Assembly (NCBI GenBank): GCA_050031985.1
Contig: JBNAIG010000030.1
Location: 124,001 to 188,000 of the forward strand
Direction of reading: 5' to 3'
Source: SZUA-368 sp028533045
Lineage (GTDB): Bacteria > Spirochaetota > Spirochaetia > DSM-2461
Length of the DNA stretch: 64,000 nucleotides
Shown one piece after another: positions 48,198 through 56,969 of the stretch. The position numbers and the translations under genes are program-made. The notes below the pieces were generated by a model. It was not told the DNA's origin. It saw only the letters and a list, made by a program, of their open reading frames with translations, and did not search any database. The stretch's first letter is position 1. Every line of letters starts with the position of its first letter.

Positions 48198-49458
48198 AAC
48201 TATTCATCTTTACCTTACCAGGGAGTTTCTTTTTTCCTTCCTTGTCTCATTTCTCTTTTTCTTTATTATCTTTTTTGTGAATCAGATATTACTGTTGGCA
48301 GAGAAAATCCTTTCAAGCCGAATCCCTTTAGGTTATGTCTTAAAGTTGATTTTATGTACATTCCCTTCTATTTTAGCCCTCTCATTTCCTTTTGCTACTT
48401 TGGTCGGAGCCCTTATGTCTTTGGGAAGTCTTTCTTCTCAAAAGGAAATTCTGGCTATGGAATGTGTAGGGATCTCTCTCAAGAGTCTCTCCCGTCCCAT
48501 TCTGCTTGTGGGAATGGTTTTTTGCCTCGTCTCTTTTTATATTAATGATTATTTACTGCCCTTGGGAGCTGTTCATTACCGGAGGATCAGCCGAGAAATC
48601 TTTACCGTAATGCCCTCTCTGGAGTTAGAGCCCTATTCTGTCAAATTCATAGACAATCGTGTCGTGATCACCACCGATGTGGATGAGAATCAGTTTGGAC
48701 CGATTCTCATTATTGAGAACGGGAGTCATAACGAAAGAACCCTTATGATGTCCCCTTCGGGACATTTTGAAAATCATCCCGATAAACTGGGGAATTTTTC
48801 CATAATGATGGATGATGCGGAACTGCACCGGGTAGACAATAGGAATCGTCAGGCCCAAACTTATACCAAAGCAGATCTTTTTTCCATGAATTTCCTTTTT
48901 AGTTCCATAGAAGGAATGTCCAAGCTGAGCCCCCGTGAAATTCGGACCTTTGACCTTATTAAGGAGATTCGAGAGAAGGAAGAAGCCTTTGAAGAAGAGG
49001 TTGTGCGGTGGGAAGAAAAGCTGGCCGTTGCTAAAGAGGAGTATGAGAAAGCCGTAGTAGAAGCTGAGGAAGAGGGGCTAGATGATAAAACAATCGAGAA
49101 ACGGGAAAAAGAAGTGGAGCGGCAGGAGGAGCGTGTTGATAAACTTGTCCAATCTCCACCCAGGAACAGAACGTTGGAAACCTGGCGTATGGAGTATTAT
49201 CAGAAATTCGCCATTCCCTTCTCCTGTTTTCCCTTTGTTCTGATAGCTTTTCCTTTGGGGGTCGTTTCCCGGAGAAGCGGACGGGCCGTAGGTTTTCTTA
49301 TGGGACTGTTTTTGGCCTTTCTTTACTGGGCCTTTCTCATTATGGGACGGAATCTGACCATGCGCTCCGGTTTATCGCCCTTTCTTTCCATATGGATGGC
49401 GAATATTTTGCTTACTATTGTGGGAAGCATTCTCTACTTTAGAAAGATAAGGGGTTAG
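48169..49458 (+). CDS. lptF: LptF/LptG-family permease with coiled-coil insert
   Basis: LptF/LptG permeases form the ABC exporter part that lifts LPS-like lipids from the inner membrane. The 429 residues have N-terminal membrane helices (residues about 15-120, e.g. FLFFFIIFFVNQILLLA) and C-terminal ones (about 345-425), with a periplasmic region between. Residues about 270-325 form a highly charged coiled coil (KEEAFEEEVVRWEEKL), not usual in LptF. It overlaps the upstream gene and is 2 bp before the second permease. F versus G is assigned by order only. Confidence 0.78.
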   Translation: MRKLLKRRYRTIHLYLTREFLFSFLVSFLFFFIIFFVNQILLLAEKILSSRIPLGYVLKLILCTFPSILALSFPFATLVGALMSLGSLSSQKEILAMECVGISLKSLSRPILLVGMVFCLVSFYINDYLLPLGAVHYRRISREIFTVMPSLELEPYSVKFIDNRVVITTDVDENQFGPILIIENGSHNERTLMMSPSGHFENHPDKLGNFSIMMDDAELHRVDNRNRQAQTYTKADLFSMNFLFSSIEGMSKLSPREIRTFDLIKEIREKEEAFEEEVVRWEEKLAVAKEEYEKAVVEAEEEGLDDKTIEKREKEVERQEERVDKLVQSPPRNRTLETWRMEYYQKFAIPFSCFPFVLIAFPLGVVSRRSGRAVGFLMGLFLAFLYWAFLIMGRNLTMRSGLSPFLSIWMANILLTIVGSILYFRKIRG

Positions 49459-49460
49459 GG

Positions 49461-50543
49461 ATGATGAAAACACTTACCAGAATGATTTTTCGTGATCTCA
49501 TACCGGTCTTCCTTGTGGCCCTTCTCTTCTTTGTTATGATCCTTCAACTTCTGGATATCTTCAATAACCTTTGGAAGTTTCTCAATAATGATGTCCCCCT
49601 TACAACCGTATTTGTCATTGCCCTTTATTATGTGCCCAAGTGCATCTCCTATGTTCTTCCCGTGACAATCCTGTTCTCCGTTACCTATACTCTGGGGAAC
49701 TATTTTGCCAATAACGAGCTCATAGCCATTTTAAATAGTGGGATTTCTCTTTTTAGGCTTTCCTTACCTATTCTGATTATGGGATTGGCCGTAAGTTTGG
49801 GAAGCTTCCTTTTTGACCAGTATGTGGTGATTGAAACCTATCGAATCAAAAATGAGATGACAACTGATTTGACCGGAAAGAAGGTGAACTACAATAATAG
49901 TCAGGTGACGATTCTAACCGAGGGGGGAGAGCGGATTTATCATGCCGTTTTCTATAACGACTCACAGAAGGAGTTAAGCCGGCCTCTAGTTCTCGACAGG
50001 GATGGGGAAGGCCGATTAATCCGGCGGATTGAGGCTGACCGGGCTTCCTGGGAGGAGGATGTCTGGTTCTTCAAAAAAGTGCGGATCTATGAAGGTTTCG
50101 GAGGAGAATCAGCTCCTGTTTTAAAGGAATACGATGAGTTTTCCGACCCGGCTCTTAATGAAGATCCGGCTACTTTCCGGCGGGATTTAAGGAATGTGGA
50201 AGAGATGACCCTCGCCGATGCCAAAGAATGGATTCATTCCCAGATGAAGGCCGGTTTGCCCTACAAGGAAGCTCTAACCGACTACTATCAGCGTTTCTCC
50301 TTTGCTCTGACCAGCTTCATTGTGACTCTTATCTCCTGTGCTTTGGGAAGCCGTTTTAAAAAGAATATTCTGCTTATGAGTCTTCTTTCCAGTTTGGGGC
50401 TTTCCGTCATCTATTATATCTTCCAGATGCTTACGGCTCTTATGGCCACTTATGGGACGGTTACTCCTCTCATGGGAGCCTGGCTGGGGTTTATTTTATT
50501 CTTTATGGGAGGTATAATCCTCTTTCGCTACGCCCCGACCTGA
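49461..50543 (+). CDS. lptG: LptF/LptG-family permease
   Basis: A 360-residue membrane protein of the YjgP/YjgQ family. It has three N-terminal helices (about 10-125), a periplasmic beta-rich region with NNSQVTILTEGGERIYHAVFYND, split VTILTEGG and IYHAVFYN, and three C-terminal helices (about 270-355). It pairs with the gene just upstream, and the two would form the LptFG channel with LptB supplied elsewhere. Whether this organism makes LPS or another glycolipid is not shown here. Confidence 0.8.
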   Translation: MMKTLTRMIFRDLIPVFLVALLFFVMILQLLDIFNNLWKFLNNDVPLTTVFVIALYYVPKCISYVLPVTILFSVTYTLGNYFANNELIAILNSGISLFRLSLPILIMGLAVSLGSFLFDQYVVIETYRIKNEMTTDLTGKKVNYNNSQVTILTEGGERIYHAVFYNDSQKELSRPLVLDRDGEGRLIRRIEADRASWEEDVWFFKKVRIYEGFGGESAPVLKEYDEFSDPALNEDPATFRRDLRNVEEMTLADAKEWIHSQMKAGLPYKEALTDYYQRFSFALTSFIVTLISCALGSRFKKNILLMSLLSSLGLSVIYYIFQMLTALMATYGTVTPLMGAWLGFILFFMGGIILFRYAPT

Positions 50544-50579
50544 TGGGCGACGCTGTTTTGGCAGCATAAGGAGATTTTC

Positions 50580-51698
50580 ATGATAGATATTCTGGCCCGT
50601 GATAAATTTACCGATGCCCGGCGGGGGATTTTGGAACTTCCCCACGGCAAGGTGGAAACCCCTACCTTCATGCCCGTAGGGACAAACGGTACGGTCAAGG
50701 CTATTCTTTTTAGGGCTTTGGAAAACATGGGGTACCGTCTCATACTGGGTAATACCTATCACCTCTATCTCCGTCCGGGAATGGAGGTGCTCAAAGGGGC
50801 AGGGGGACTTCATCAGTTTACCGGTTGGAATCATAACTTTCTTACCGACTCCGGAGGATTTCAGGTGTTCTCCCTTTCCCAGCTCAGGAAAATCACCCCG
50901 GAAGGTGTAAAATTTCAGTCTCATATCGACGGTTCGCGCCATCTTTTTACACCGGAAAGCGTGAGTGAAGTGCAGGAGTTCTTTCGCAGCGACATTCAGA
51001 TGGTACTGGATGTTTGTACTCCTCCGGGAATAGAGCATAAGGAAGCGGAGGAGGCCCTTAAAATAACCACCGACTGGGCCAAGCGGGCCTATACGCGCTG
51101 GACTCAGCGGGACCCCTCCTACGAAGGTAAAATCTTTGGTATTGTTCAGGGAAATTTCTACAAAGACCTTCGTAAAAGAAGCGCCGAAGAGATCTGCTCC
51201 ATTGATTTTCCCGGTATTGCCATCGGAGGGCTCTCCGTAGGGGAAGAGAAAGAGGTTTTTAAGGAGTATCTTTTTCATACAGCCCAGTATCTTCCCGACG
51301 AAAAACCCCGCTATGTCATGGGAATCGGTACCCCCGACTACATGCTTGAAGCGGTGGAAGCGGGTATCGATATTTTTGACTGTGTTTATCCCACCCGTGT
51401 GGCCCGTAACAGTTCGGTCTTTACCAACGAGGGAATGATAGCTCTGAAGAACGAACGTTTCAAAACCGACTACGGTCCTATCGACGAAACCTGTGATTGT
51501 CCCGTTTGTCGTCAGTTTTCCCGTTCCTATATTCGTCATCTCTTTAAAACAAAAGAGATCCTCGGCCCCATGCTGACGACGGAACACAACCTTCACTTTA
51601 TGTATAAGCTGATGGAACAGACGAGGGAAGCTATCTCCCTGGGAGCTTTTAAAAAGTTTAAAGCCGACTTTCTTGACCGTTATTACAGGGGAAAATAG
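50580..51698 (+). CDS. tgt: tRNA-guanine transglycosylase
   Basis: Tgt swaps G34 of tRNAs with GU(N) for a queuosine precursor. The 372 residues show PVGTNGTVKAI, LTDSGGFQVFSL (Asp), MVLDVCTPPG, GGLSVGEEKE, and DCVYPTRVARN. The zinc site is CDCPVC followed by EHNLHF, as C-x-C-x2-C...H. It is followed immediately by murJ. Confidence 0.96.
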   Translation: MIDILARDKFTDARRGILELPHGKVETPTFMPVGTNGTVKAILFRALENMGYRLILGNTYHLYLRPGMEVLKGAGGLHQFTGWNHNFLTDSGGFQVFSLSQLRKITPEGVKFQSHIDGSRHLFTPESVSEVQEFFRSDIQMVLDVCTPPGIEHKEAEEALKITTDWAKRAYTRWTQRDPSYEGKIFGIVQGNFYKDLRKRSAEEICSIDFPGIAIGGLSVGEEKEVFKEYLFHTAQYLPDEKPRYVMGIGTPDYMLEAVEAGIDIFDCVYPTRVARNSSVFTNEGMIALKNERFKTDYGPIDETCDCPVCRQFSRSYIRHLFKTKEILGPMLTTEHNLHFMYKLMEQTREAISLGAFKKFKADFLDRYYRGK

Positions 51699-53255
51699 GT
51701 GAAGGAATCGACTAAACGGGAAAGTACACTGGCTACTTATATTGTTATGGCCTGTACCCTTGCGTCACGGCTGTTGGGGTTTGTCCGGGAAGCCTTAATC
51801 AATCATTTCTTTGGAGCGGGCAGTTCGGCCGACGTATTGCGGGCTATTTTTAACTTTCCCAACAATATGCGAAAATTGCTTGCCGAAGGGGCTCTTTCTT
51901 CGGCGTTTATTCCCGAGCTTTCCCGTCAATTGGTAGAGGATGAGTCGGGAAAAAAAGCCAAAAGCCTTACCGCCAGTATTTTGGGACTTCTCCTCCTCAT
52001 AACAATACCTCTTACTCTGCTTTTCATTATATTTCCCGGGGCGGCTGTAAATATTCTCACCGACTTTAAGGATCCCGCTCAAACCGAATTGGGAACCCGG
52101 CTTATGCCCCTCCTTATTAGTTACATCTTTTTTGTGAGTATTAGTGCTCTCCTTATGGGGGTGCTTAATTCTCACAAACGGTTTTTTGTTCCCGCCATCA
52201 CGCCGGTTTTCTTCTCCATTTCCGTTATCTCATCGGTTCTCCTTTTCCACGATCGGTTAGGGATATTCTCCATGGCTATGGGGGTTATCGGAGGGGGAAT
52301 TGGACAAATCCTGATTCAGATCCCCTCTTTTCGAAAGCTGGGCTACTCTCTAAAACCTTCCCTTTCCTTTAAATCGGAAGAGTTCCGCCGCGTCATGGTG
52401 AGTTGGGGGCCCATCTTATTAACTTCCTCTATTTTCTCGGTGAATCAGATTATCGCCCAGCGATTTGCCTCCATGCTGGAAGTGGGCAGTATTTCTGCTA
52501 TGAACAATGCTATTATCTTTTGGCAGCTCCCTTTTGGGCTTTTTGTTAATTCCCTTCTCACTGTTATTTATCCCAAAATGAGCCGACAGGTTGCCGCCGG
52601 GGATATGGACGGCTTGGGGGAATCGCTCATTTATGGTTGGAGAGGTCTTATGGCTATGCTTCTTCCCTCAGCTGCGGTATTTATGACAATTGGGGCTCCC
52701 ATTATTGCTGTTGCCATGCAGAGAGGAGAGTTTACCTCCCATAATACTCTTATGGCAGCGGAGGTTCTCTTCGCCTACTCTACGGGGCTTCTCTTTGTGG
52801 GGGCTTATAATTTTAGCCAACGGGCCTTTTATGCCTTGGGGGACTATAAGACGCCTATCAAGGTCTCTCTTGTTCTTGTGGCAGTGGATATTCTTTTTTC
52901 CGTTCTCTTCCTTTTTGTCTGGAAGGTGGGCGTAAGCGGCCTGGCCTATGCCAATACTATTGCCTATTTTGCAGGGTTATTCATATATTTTTTTGTAATT
53001 CAAAAGAGAGTTACCCTGTCGGGCGGAAGGAAGCTTCTCATTACATTGGGTAAAGTCTTTGCGGCTTTGGCTGCAGGACTCCTCTGGTTATGGTTCATGA
53101 ACCGGCTTTGGGGAAATGAGTGGTGGACCGGTGGCTACAGTTTTAGAGCTCTGGGAATTCTAATGTTTTATGGGTTGGGCTACGTTGTTGTCGTTCTGGG
53201 AGCCTATCACTTATTGAAAGTGGAATTTCTGTCGATAATGAGACGAAAAGGCTAG
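51699..53255 (+). CDS. murJ: Lipid II flippase MurJ
   Basis: MurJ moves the cell-wall precursor lipid II across the membrane. The 518 residues have about 14 hydrophobic segments, beginning TLASRLLGFVREALINHFFG, split TLASRLLGFVREA and LINHFFGAGSSAD, with the GSSADVLRAIFNFPNNMRKLLAEGALS motif, split DVLRAIFNFPN and LLAEGALSSAF. The Arg and the Pro-rich loops typical of MVF-type flippases are present. The start is GTG at 51699, next to the tgt stop. Confidence 0.93.
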   Translation: MKESTKRESTLATYIVMACTLASRLLGFVREALINHFFGAGSSADVLRAIFNFPNNMRKLLAEGALSSAFIPELSRQLVEDESGKKAKSLTASILGLLLLITIPLTLLFIIFPGAAVNILTDFKDPAQTELGTRLMPLLISYIFFVSISALLMGVLNSHKRFFVPAITPVFFSISVISSVLLFHDRLGIFSMAMGVIGGGIGQILIQIPSFRKLGYSLKPSLSFKSEEFRRVMVSWGPILLTSSIFSVNQIIAQRFASMLEVGSISAMNNAIIFWQLPFGLFVNSLLTVIYPKMSRQVAAGDMDGLGESLIYGWRGLMAMLLPSAAVFMTIGAPIIAVAMQRGEFTSHNTLMAAEVLFAYSTGLLFVGAYNFSQRAFYALGDYKTPIKVSLVLVAVDILFSVLFLFVWKVGVSGLAYANTIAYFAGLFIYFFVIQKRVTLSGGRKLLITLGKVFAALAAGLLWLWFMNRLWGNEWWTGGYSFRALGILMFYGLGYVVVVLGAYHLLKVEFLSIMRRKG

Positions 53256-53280
53256 GCCAAGCGGGCAGCCGGGAGGGCTT

Positions 53281-54699
53281 ATGGTCAAAAAAATAGTAAT
53301 CCTTTTATCCTTTTCCATGATTTCTTTTTTGTGGGCCCAGTCCACCGGTGTTTCCGATCCCTATGATACAACGGGAGGGGCCTTTATCGGGGATAAGAAG
53401 AGTGGAAGTTCAGAGGAAAATCTCCAGTCCATTCGTGATGAAAGAAAGGAAGTTCTCCTTTATGGCATTGAGTCGGAAGTAAGGGAAGTTATTGGTCTTA
53501 TCGGTGATGAAAATGACGAATCTTATAACGAAGAGCTCATCATGATACTGGGGGAAACGGAAAATCCCGTCCTGGCTTCGGATATTTACGCCCTTTTAGC
53601 CCGATTTGAAGACGCCGGAGCAGAGGAGATCGCTCTGGCAGAACTCAGTCCCATTTTGGATGATTTTCGTTTTCAGGAAAAGAGAGCCCTCTCTGCCATT
53701 ACCTATCTGGGAGATATTAAAAGCGATAAAGCGGTGGATCTTCTTTATGATCTGGCAAAAAAGGATGAGCCCGGATTAACCGGTCGGGTTGTCTACAATA
53801 TAGGTAAAATAGCCAATCCCTCCAGGGCAGAAGAGTTGATGGACCTTTACGATGAGTATCAGGGGGACAGTTCTAACGATATAGCCATGAATATTATTAC
53901 CGCCTGGGGAGAAATGAAATACGCCCCGGCTACCGAAACCCTTCTGGAAATAATAGACGATTCGTCGGCTTCTACCACGGAAAGAGAATATGCCGCTGTG
54001 GCCTTAGGTAAGCTGGGGGATCTTGTCGCCCTCGATCCGCTCATCAGTCTTTATAACGATGAAGGGGATGACAGCATGGTGCGGGCCTTTGCCATTTCCG
54101 GAATTATGTACTTTGAAGATCCTCGGGTAGAGGATTTGCTTCTACAGGCCCTTAAGCGTGATTCCTACTGGAAAATCAGAGTTACCGCCTGTGAAGGTCT
54201 GGCTCGAATGAAATCGGAAAGGGCCATTGATATTCTCGATTTCAAGTTGCGCCGGGATTCGGAAAATAACGTAAAGAAAGCGGCGGCCAAAGCTCTGGGT
54301 GAGTATGGTAATGGACGGGCCGGAGATATTCTCGTGGAGTACTTCAAAAACGAGAGCAACGGAGCCGAACTGCGTCTTGTGGTGTTCAAGGTACTCATGG
54401 ATAAACAGATTAGCGGTACAGTTCCCGCCTTTGAAGAGGTTATGGCCCTCCACTGGGACAAAAAGGATACTCAGCTGGAATTTCTCAAGCGCTGTTGTCA
54501 GATTGCCTCCACCACGGAATGGTCCGCTTTGTCTACACTTTACCGCCGTATGCTGGCCCATGTGGATAACTATATTCAGATATACGGTATCCGCGGGATA
54601 CGGGTTAACGGTTTGAATAGTCTTTACGGGGAAGTGAAAGATCTAGACCAGGATGGCGTAAACGGTTTGGTCAGGAGGGAAGCCAAATCCTTGGAATAG
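53281..54699 (+). CDS. Secreted HEAT-repeat protein
   Basis: A signal peptide (IVILLSFSMISFLWAQST) precedes a stack of helical repeats (about residues 50-455). Repeats such as AAVALGKLGDLVALDPLISLY, split AAVALGKLGD and VALDPLISLY, and AAKALGEYGNGRAGDILVEYF, split AAKALGEYGN and AGDILVEYF, are HEAT/PBS-lyase-like. It should be a periplasmic binding scaffold. The partner is unknown. It begins 25 bp after murJ. Confidence 0.78.
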   Translation: MVKKIVILLSFSMISFLWAQSTGVSDPYDTTGGAFIGDKKSGSSEENLQSIRDERKEVLLYGIESEVREVIGLIGDENDESYNEELIMILGETENPVLASDIYALLARFEDAGAEEIALAELSPILDDFRFQEKRALSAITYLGDIKSDKAVDLLYDLAKKDEPGLTGRVVYNIGKIANPSRAEELMDLYDEYQGDSSNDIAMNIITAWGEMKYAPATETLLEIIDDSSASTTEREYAAVALGKLGDLVALDPLISLYNDEGDDSMVRAFAISGIMYFEDPRVEDLLLQALKRDSYWKIRVTACEGLARMKSERAIDILDFKLRRDSENNVKKAAAKALGEYGNGRAGDILVEYFKNESNGAELRLVVFKVLMDKQISGTVPAFEEVMALHWDKKDTQLEFLKRCCQIASTTEWSALSTLYRRMLAHVDNYIQIYGIRGIRVNGLNSLYGEVKDLDQDGVNGLVRREAKSLE

Positions 54700-54720
54700 G
54701 GTAAATTGACCCTAACGTAA

Positions 54721-54749
54721 TTGTCTATTCCTTTCAAAAATGATATAAA
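54721..54749 (+). promoter_or_regulatory. pcnB promoter, nearly leaderless
   Basis: TTGTCT (54721-54726), 17-bp spacer, TATAAA (54744-54749). The ATG at 54761 is only 11 bases after the -10 box. Confidence 0.7.
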
Positions 54750-54760
54750 GTAATACATCT

Positions 54761-55879
54761 ATGAGAATACGTTACGGAAGAAACGATAAGGGAAAATTGG
54801 TCCGCCAGGCGGAGATTTATTCCCTCGATGAACATAATATTTCCCGGGACAGAATAGACCGGGATGCCAAAAAGATTATTTCCCGGCTCCACTCGGTGGG
54901 TTATGAAGCCTATGTGGTGGGGGGAGCGGTACGAGACCTCCTTTTGGACCGCAAACCTAAGGATTTTGATATTGCCACCGATGCGACTCCCAATCAGATT
55001 AAACGGGTGTTTCGTAATTCCCGTATCATAGGTCGTCGTTTCCGGCTGGTACACATCTACTTTGCCAATGATAAAATCATAGAAGTGGCCACCTTCCGCG
55101 CCATAGATTCGGGCGAGCGGGATGAGCAGATATTCGGTTCAGTCGAAGAAGATGCTTTGAGACGGGACTTTTCGCTTAATGCCCTATTTTATGATCCTGA
55201 GAACGAAGAGATTCTCGACTTTGTGGGGGGCGTCAAGGATATTCGAAAGCGTGTTTTGAGAAGTGTCATCCCCCTGGATGTTACCTTTGATGAAGATCCG
55301 GTAAGAATGATCCGGGCGGTAAAGTATTCGGTGGGAACCGAATCACGGATTCCTTTTTTCTTACGTAGGGCTATCAAAAAAAATGCTCCCCTTTTGCATG
55401 ATTGTTCTATTTCCCGTATGTCCGAAGAGTTGTTTAAAATCCTCCAGTCCGGAAACGCTGAAGCTTGTTTTAGAAAATTCCGGGATCTAAAACTATTTCA
55501 AACTATTTTACCCCAATATTCCGTCTTGATTGATGAGAAAGGAAAAAGCTACGAGGATAAGTTTTTTGAAGCCATGGAAACCCTGGATCGTCATGTCCGG
55601 GGCGGGGAAAAGAGACGAAGCCGCATGCTCGTTTTTCTCCTGGATAACTATCTGGAAGAAACGGGAGCCTTTGAGAGGGGTAAACAGACTTCCTTTAAGG
55701 AGGTTATTAAACGCTCGAAGGGGGCTCTTAAGCCACTTATCGCTCCCAACAGGGAGATTGATGAAGCGGTTAAACAGATCCTTCGTAAGAGAAAAATCTG
55801 GAGTAATCAAAAATCCTCCCGCTCCCGTAATCGTCGGAGAAAGGGAAAACAGGCTACGGCCAGTCAAGAAGGCGGTTGA
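54761..55879 (+). CDS. pcnB: Poly(A) polymerase / tRNA nucleotidyltransferase family protein
   Basis: A class II nucleotidyltransferase. The 372 residues show YEAYVVGGAVRDLLLDRKPKDFDIAT, split YVVGGAVRDLLL and KDFDIAT with the two metal Asp, the RRFRLVHIYF segment, EDALRRDFSLNALFYDP (split RRDFSLNALFYDP), DFVGGVKDIRKRVLR, and EDPVRMIRAVKYS. The basic C-terminal tail (RSRNRRRKGKQ) and general style fit PcnB; CCA-adding activity cannot be excluded. The 3' end overlaps the convergent gene by 26 bp. It has almost no leader. Confidence 0.85.
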   Translation: MRIRYGRNDKGKLVRQAEIYSLDEHNISRDRIDRDAKKIISRLHSVGYEAYVVGGAVRDLLLDRKPKDFDIATDATPNQIKRVFRNSRIIGRRFRLVHIYFANDKIIEVATFRAIDSGERDEQIFGSVEEDALRRDFSLNALFYDPENEEILDFVGGVKDIRKRVLRSVIPLDVTFDEDPVRMIRAVKYSVGTESRIPFFLRRAIKKNAPLLHDCSISRMSEELFKILQSGNAEACFRKFRDLKLFQTILPQYSVLIDEKGKSYEDKFFEAMETLDRHVRGGEKRRSRMLVFLLDNYLEETGAFERGKQTSFKEVIKRSKGALKPLIAPNREIDEAVKQILRKRKIWSNQKSSRSRNRRRKGKQATASQEGG

Positions 55880-56969
55880 GATCGTCCGGAATAATTCCCG
55901 GCTTCAGTTCTTCGGCCTTCTTTATCAGAGCTGTTCCTTCGTCAATACGTCCCAGTTCCCAGAGACAAAGTCCTCGTGAATAGAATACCTCTGCCTTGGG
56001 GGCCTCCAGGGATTCTGCTTTGATAAAATCTCCCAGAGCATCGGAAAAGAGTCCCCGTTCGTAATGGATCAGGCCGCGGTAGTAGGGCCCCAGCCAGCTT
56101 TCATCGAGATTTTCTTCTTCAATATAACGAAGGGCTTCGTCCCAACCGGCGTTGGTATAGATATCTTTTATGACGGTTCCCCGACTGTCCGGTTTTTTAA
56201 GTCCCTTGAGATAGTTATAACAGGCCTCTTCCGTCTCTGTTTCAATTGTTTGAATCCATTCGTTTCTACGGTTTGTACGAATGAGGGAAAGAGTCTCCCA
56301 TAGGAGTCGTCCCTCGTCTCCCTGGCCGTTCATAAGATAGCTAACAAGGCCCCATGAGAGGAGGGCAAGTTCTTCCTGTGCTTCGGGAACAGCTTTTTCA
56401 CTCTGCAAGAGTGGTGATAGTTCAGGGGGATTTTCTCCATAAAGTTCCAACCAGCGGCTATGGGCACTCCAGTTGAAAGGAATAGGTTCGTCCCTTTCTG
56501 TCTTTTCTGAAGCTACTTCAAAATATTTAGCTAGTCCCGCCTTAATCCAGTAGGGGCTGTCTCCGTTACAGGCTTCCAAGTACTGAAAAAGGGCCAGATG
56601 AACCAGTGAATGCCATTGGGCCTTATCGCTTTGGAAAAAGAGAATCTCCGAATATCCCGAAAGTCCACGGCGAAGGAGAAAGTAGGGCTCCTCTCTTTGG
56701 GAAGGTTCGATCTGAAGATAGTTATAGCACTCTTCCTGTGAGGAAAACTGAATGACTCGTAATTTGGGTAAGGAGGAGGCCGGTGGACCGGTTAACTCGG
56801 AAAAACGGGAATAGAGTTCTTCCATGTGCAGCCCCAGATAGGCTGTCATCTCCGGGTCGGAGGTGGACTGGATACGATAGTGTTCCGTTTCGGCCTGGTT
56901 AAAGTCCTGGGAAAAAAGGGCCCGGCTCAAAAAAAACATTATTAACAGGAAAGGGAGGTATTTTTTCAT
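55854..56969 (-). CDS. Secreted TPR / peptidase-MA-like protein
   Basis: The signal peptide (YLPFLLIMFFLSRALFSQ) is followed by a domain with an ETEHYRIQSTSDPE-like start and a later WHSLVHLALFQYLEACNGDSPYWI piece, split VHLALFQYLEA and SPYWIKAGLAKYFE. This resembles gluzincin peptidase-MA-like proteins, but the expected HExxH is absent (SLVHLALF), so it is probably not a peptidase. Two or three TPR units follow at about 290-365. It overlaps the ATPase gene upstream by four bases and the pcnB gene downstream. Confidence 0.65.
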   Translation of the reverse strand: MKKYLPFLLIMFFLSRALFSQDFNQAETEHYRIQSTSDPEMTAYLGLHMEELYSRFSELTGPPASSLPKLRVIQFSSQEECYNYLQIEPSQREEPYFLLRRGLSGYSEILFFQSDKAQWHSLVHLALFQYLEACNGDSPYWIKAGLAKYFEVASEKTERDEPIPFNWSAHSRWLELYGENPPELSPLLQSEKAVPEAQEELALLSWGLVSYLMNGQGDEGRLLWETLSLIRTNRRNEWIQTIETETEEACYNYLKGLKKPDSRGTVIKDIYTNAGWDEALRYIEEENLDESWLGPYYRGLIHYERGLFSDALGDFIKAESLEAPKAEVFYSRGLCLWELGRIDEGTALIKKAEELKPGIIPDDLNRLLDWP

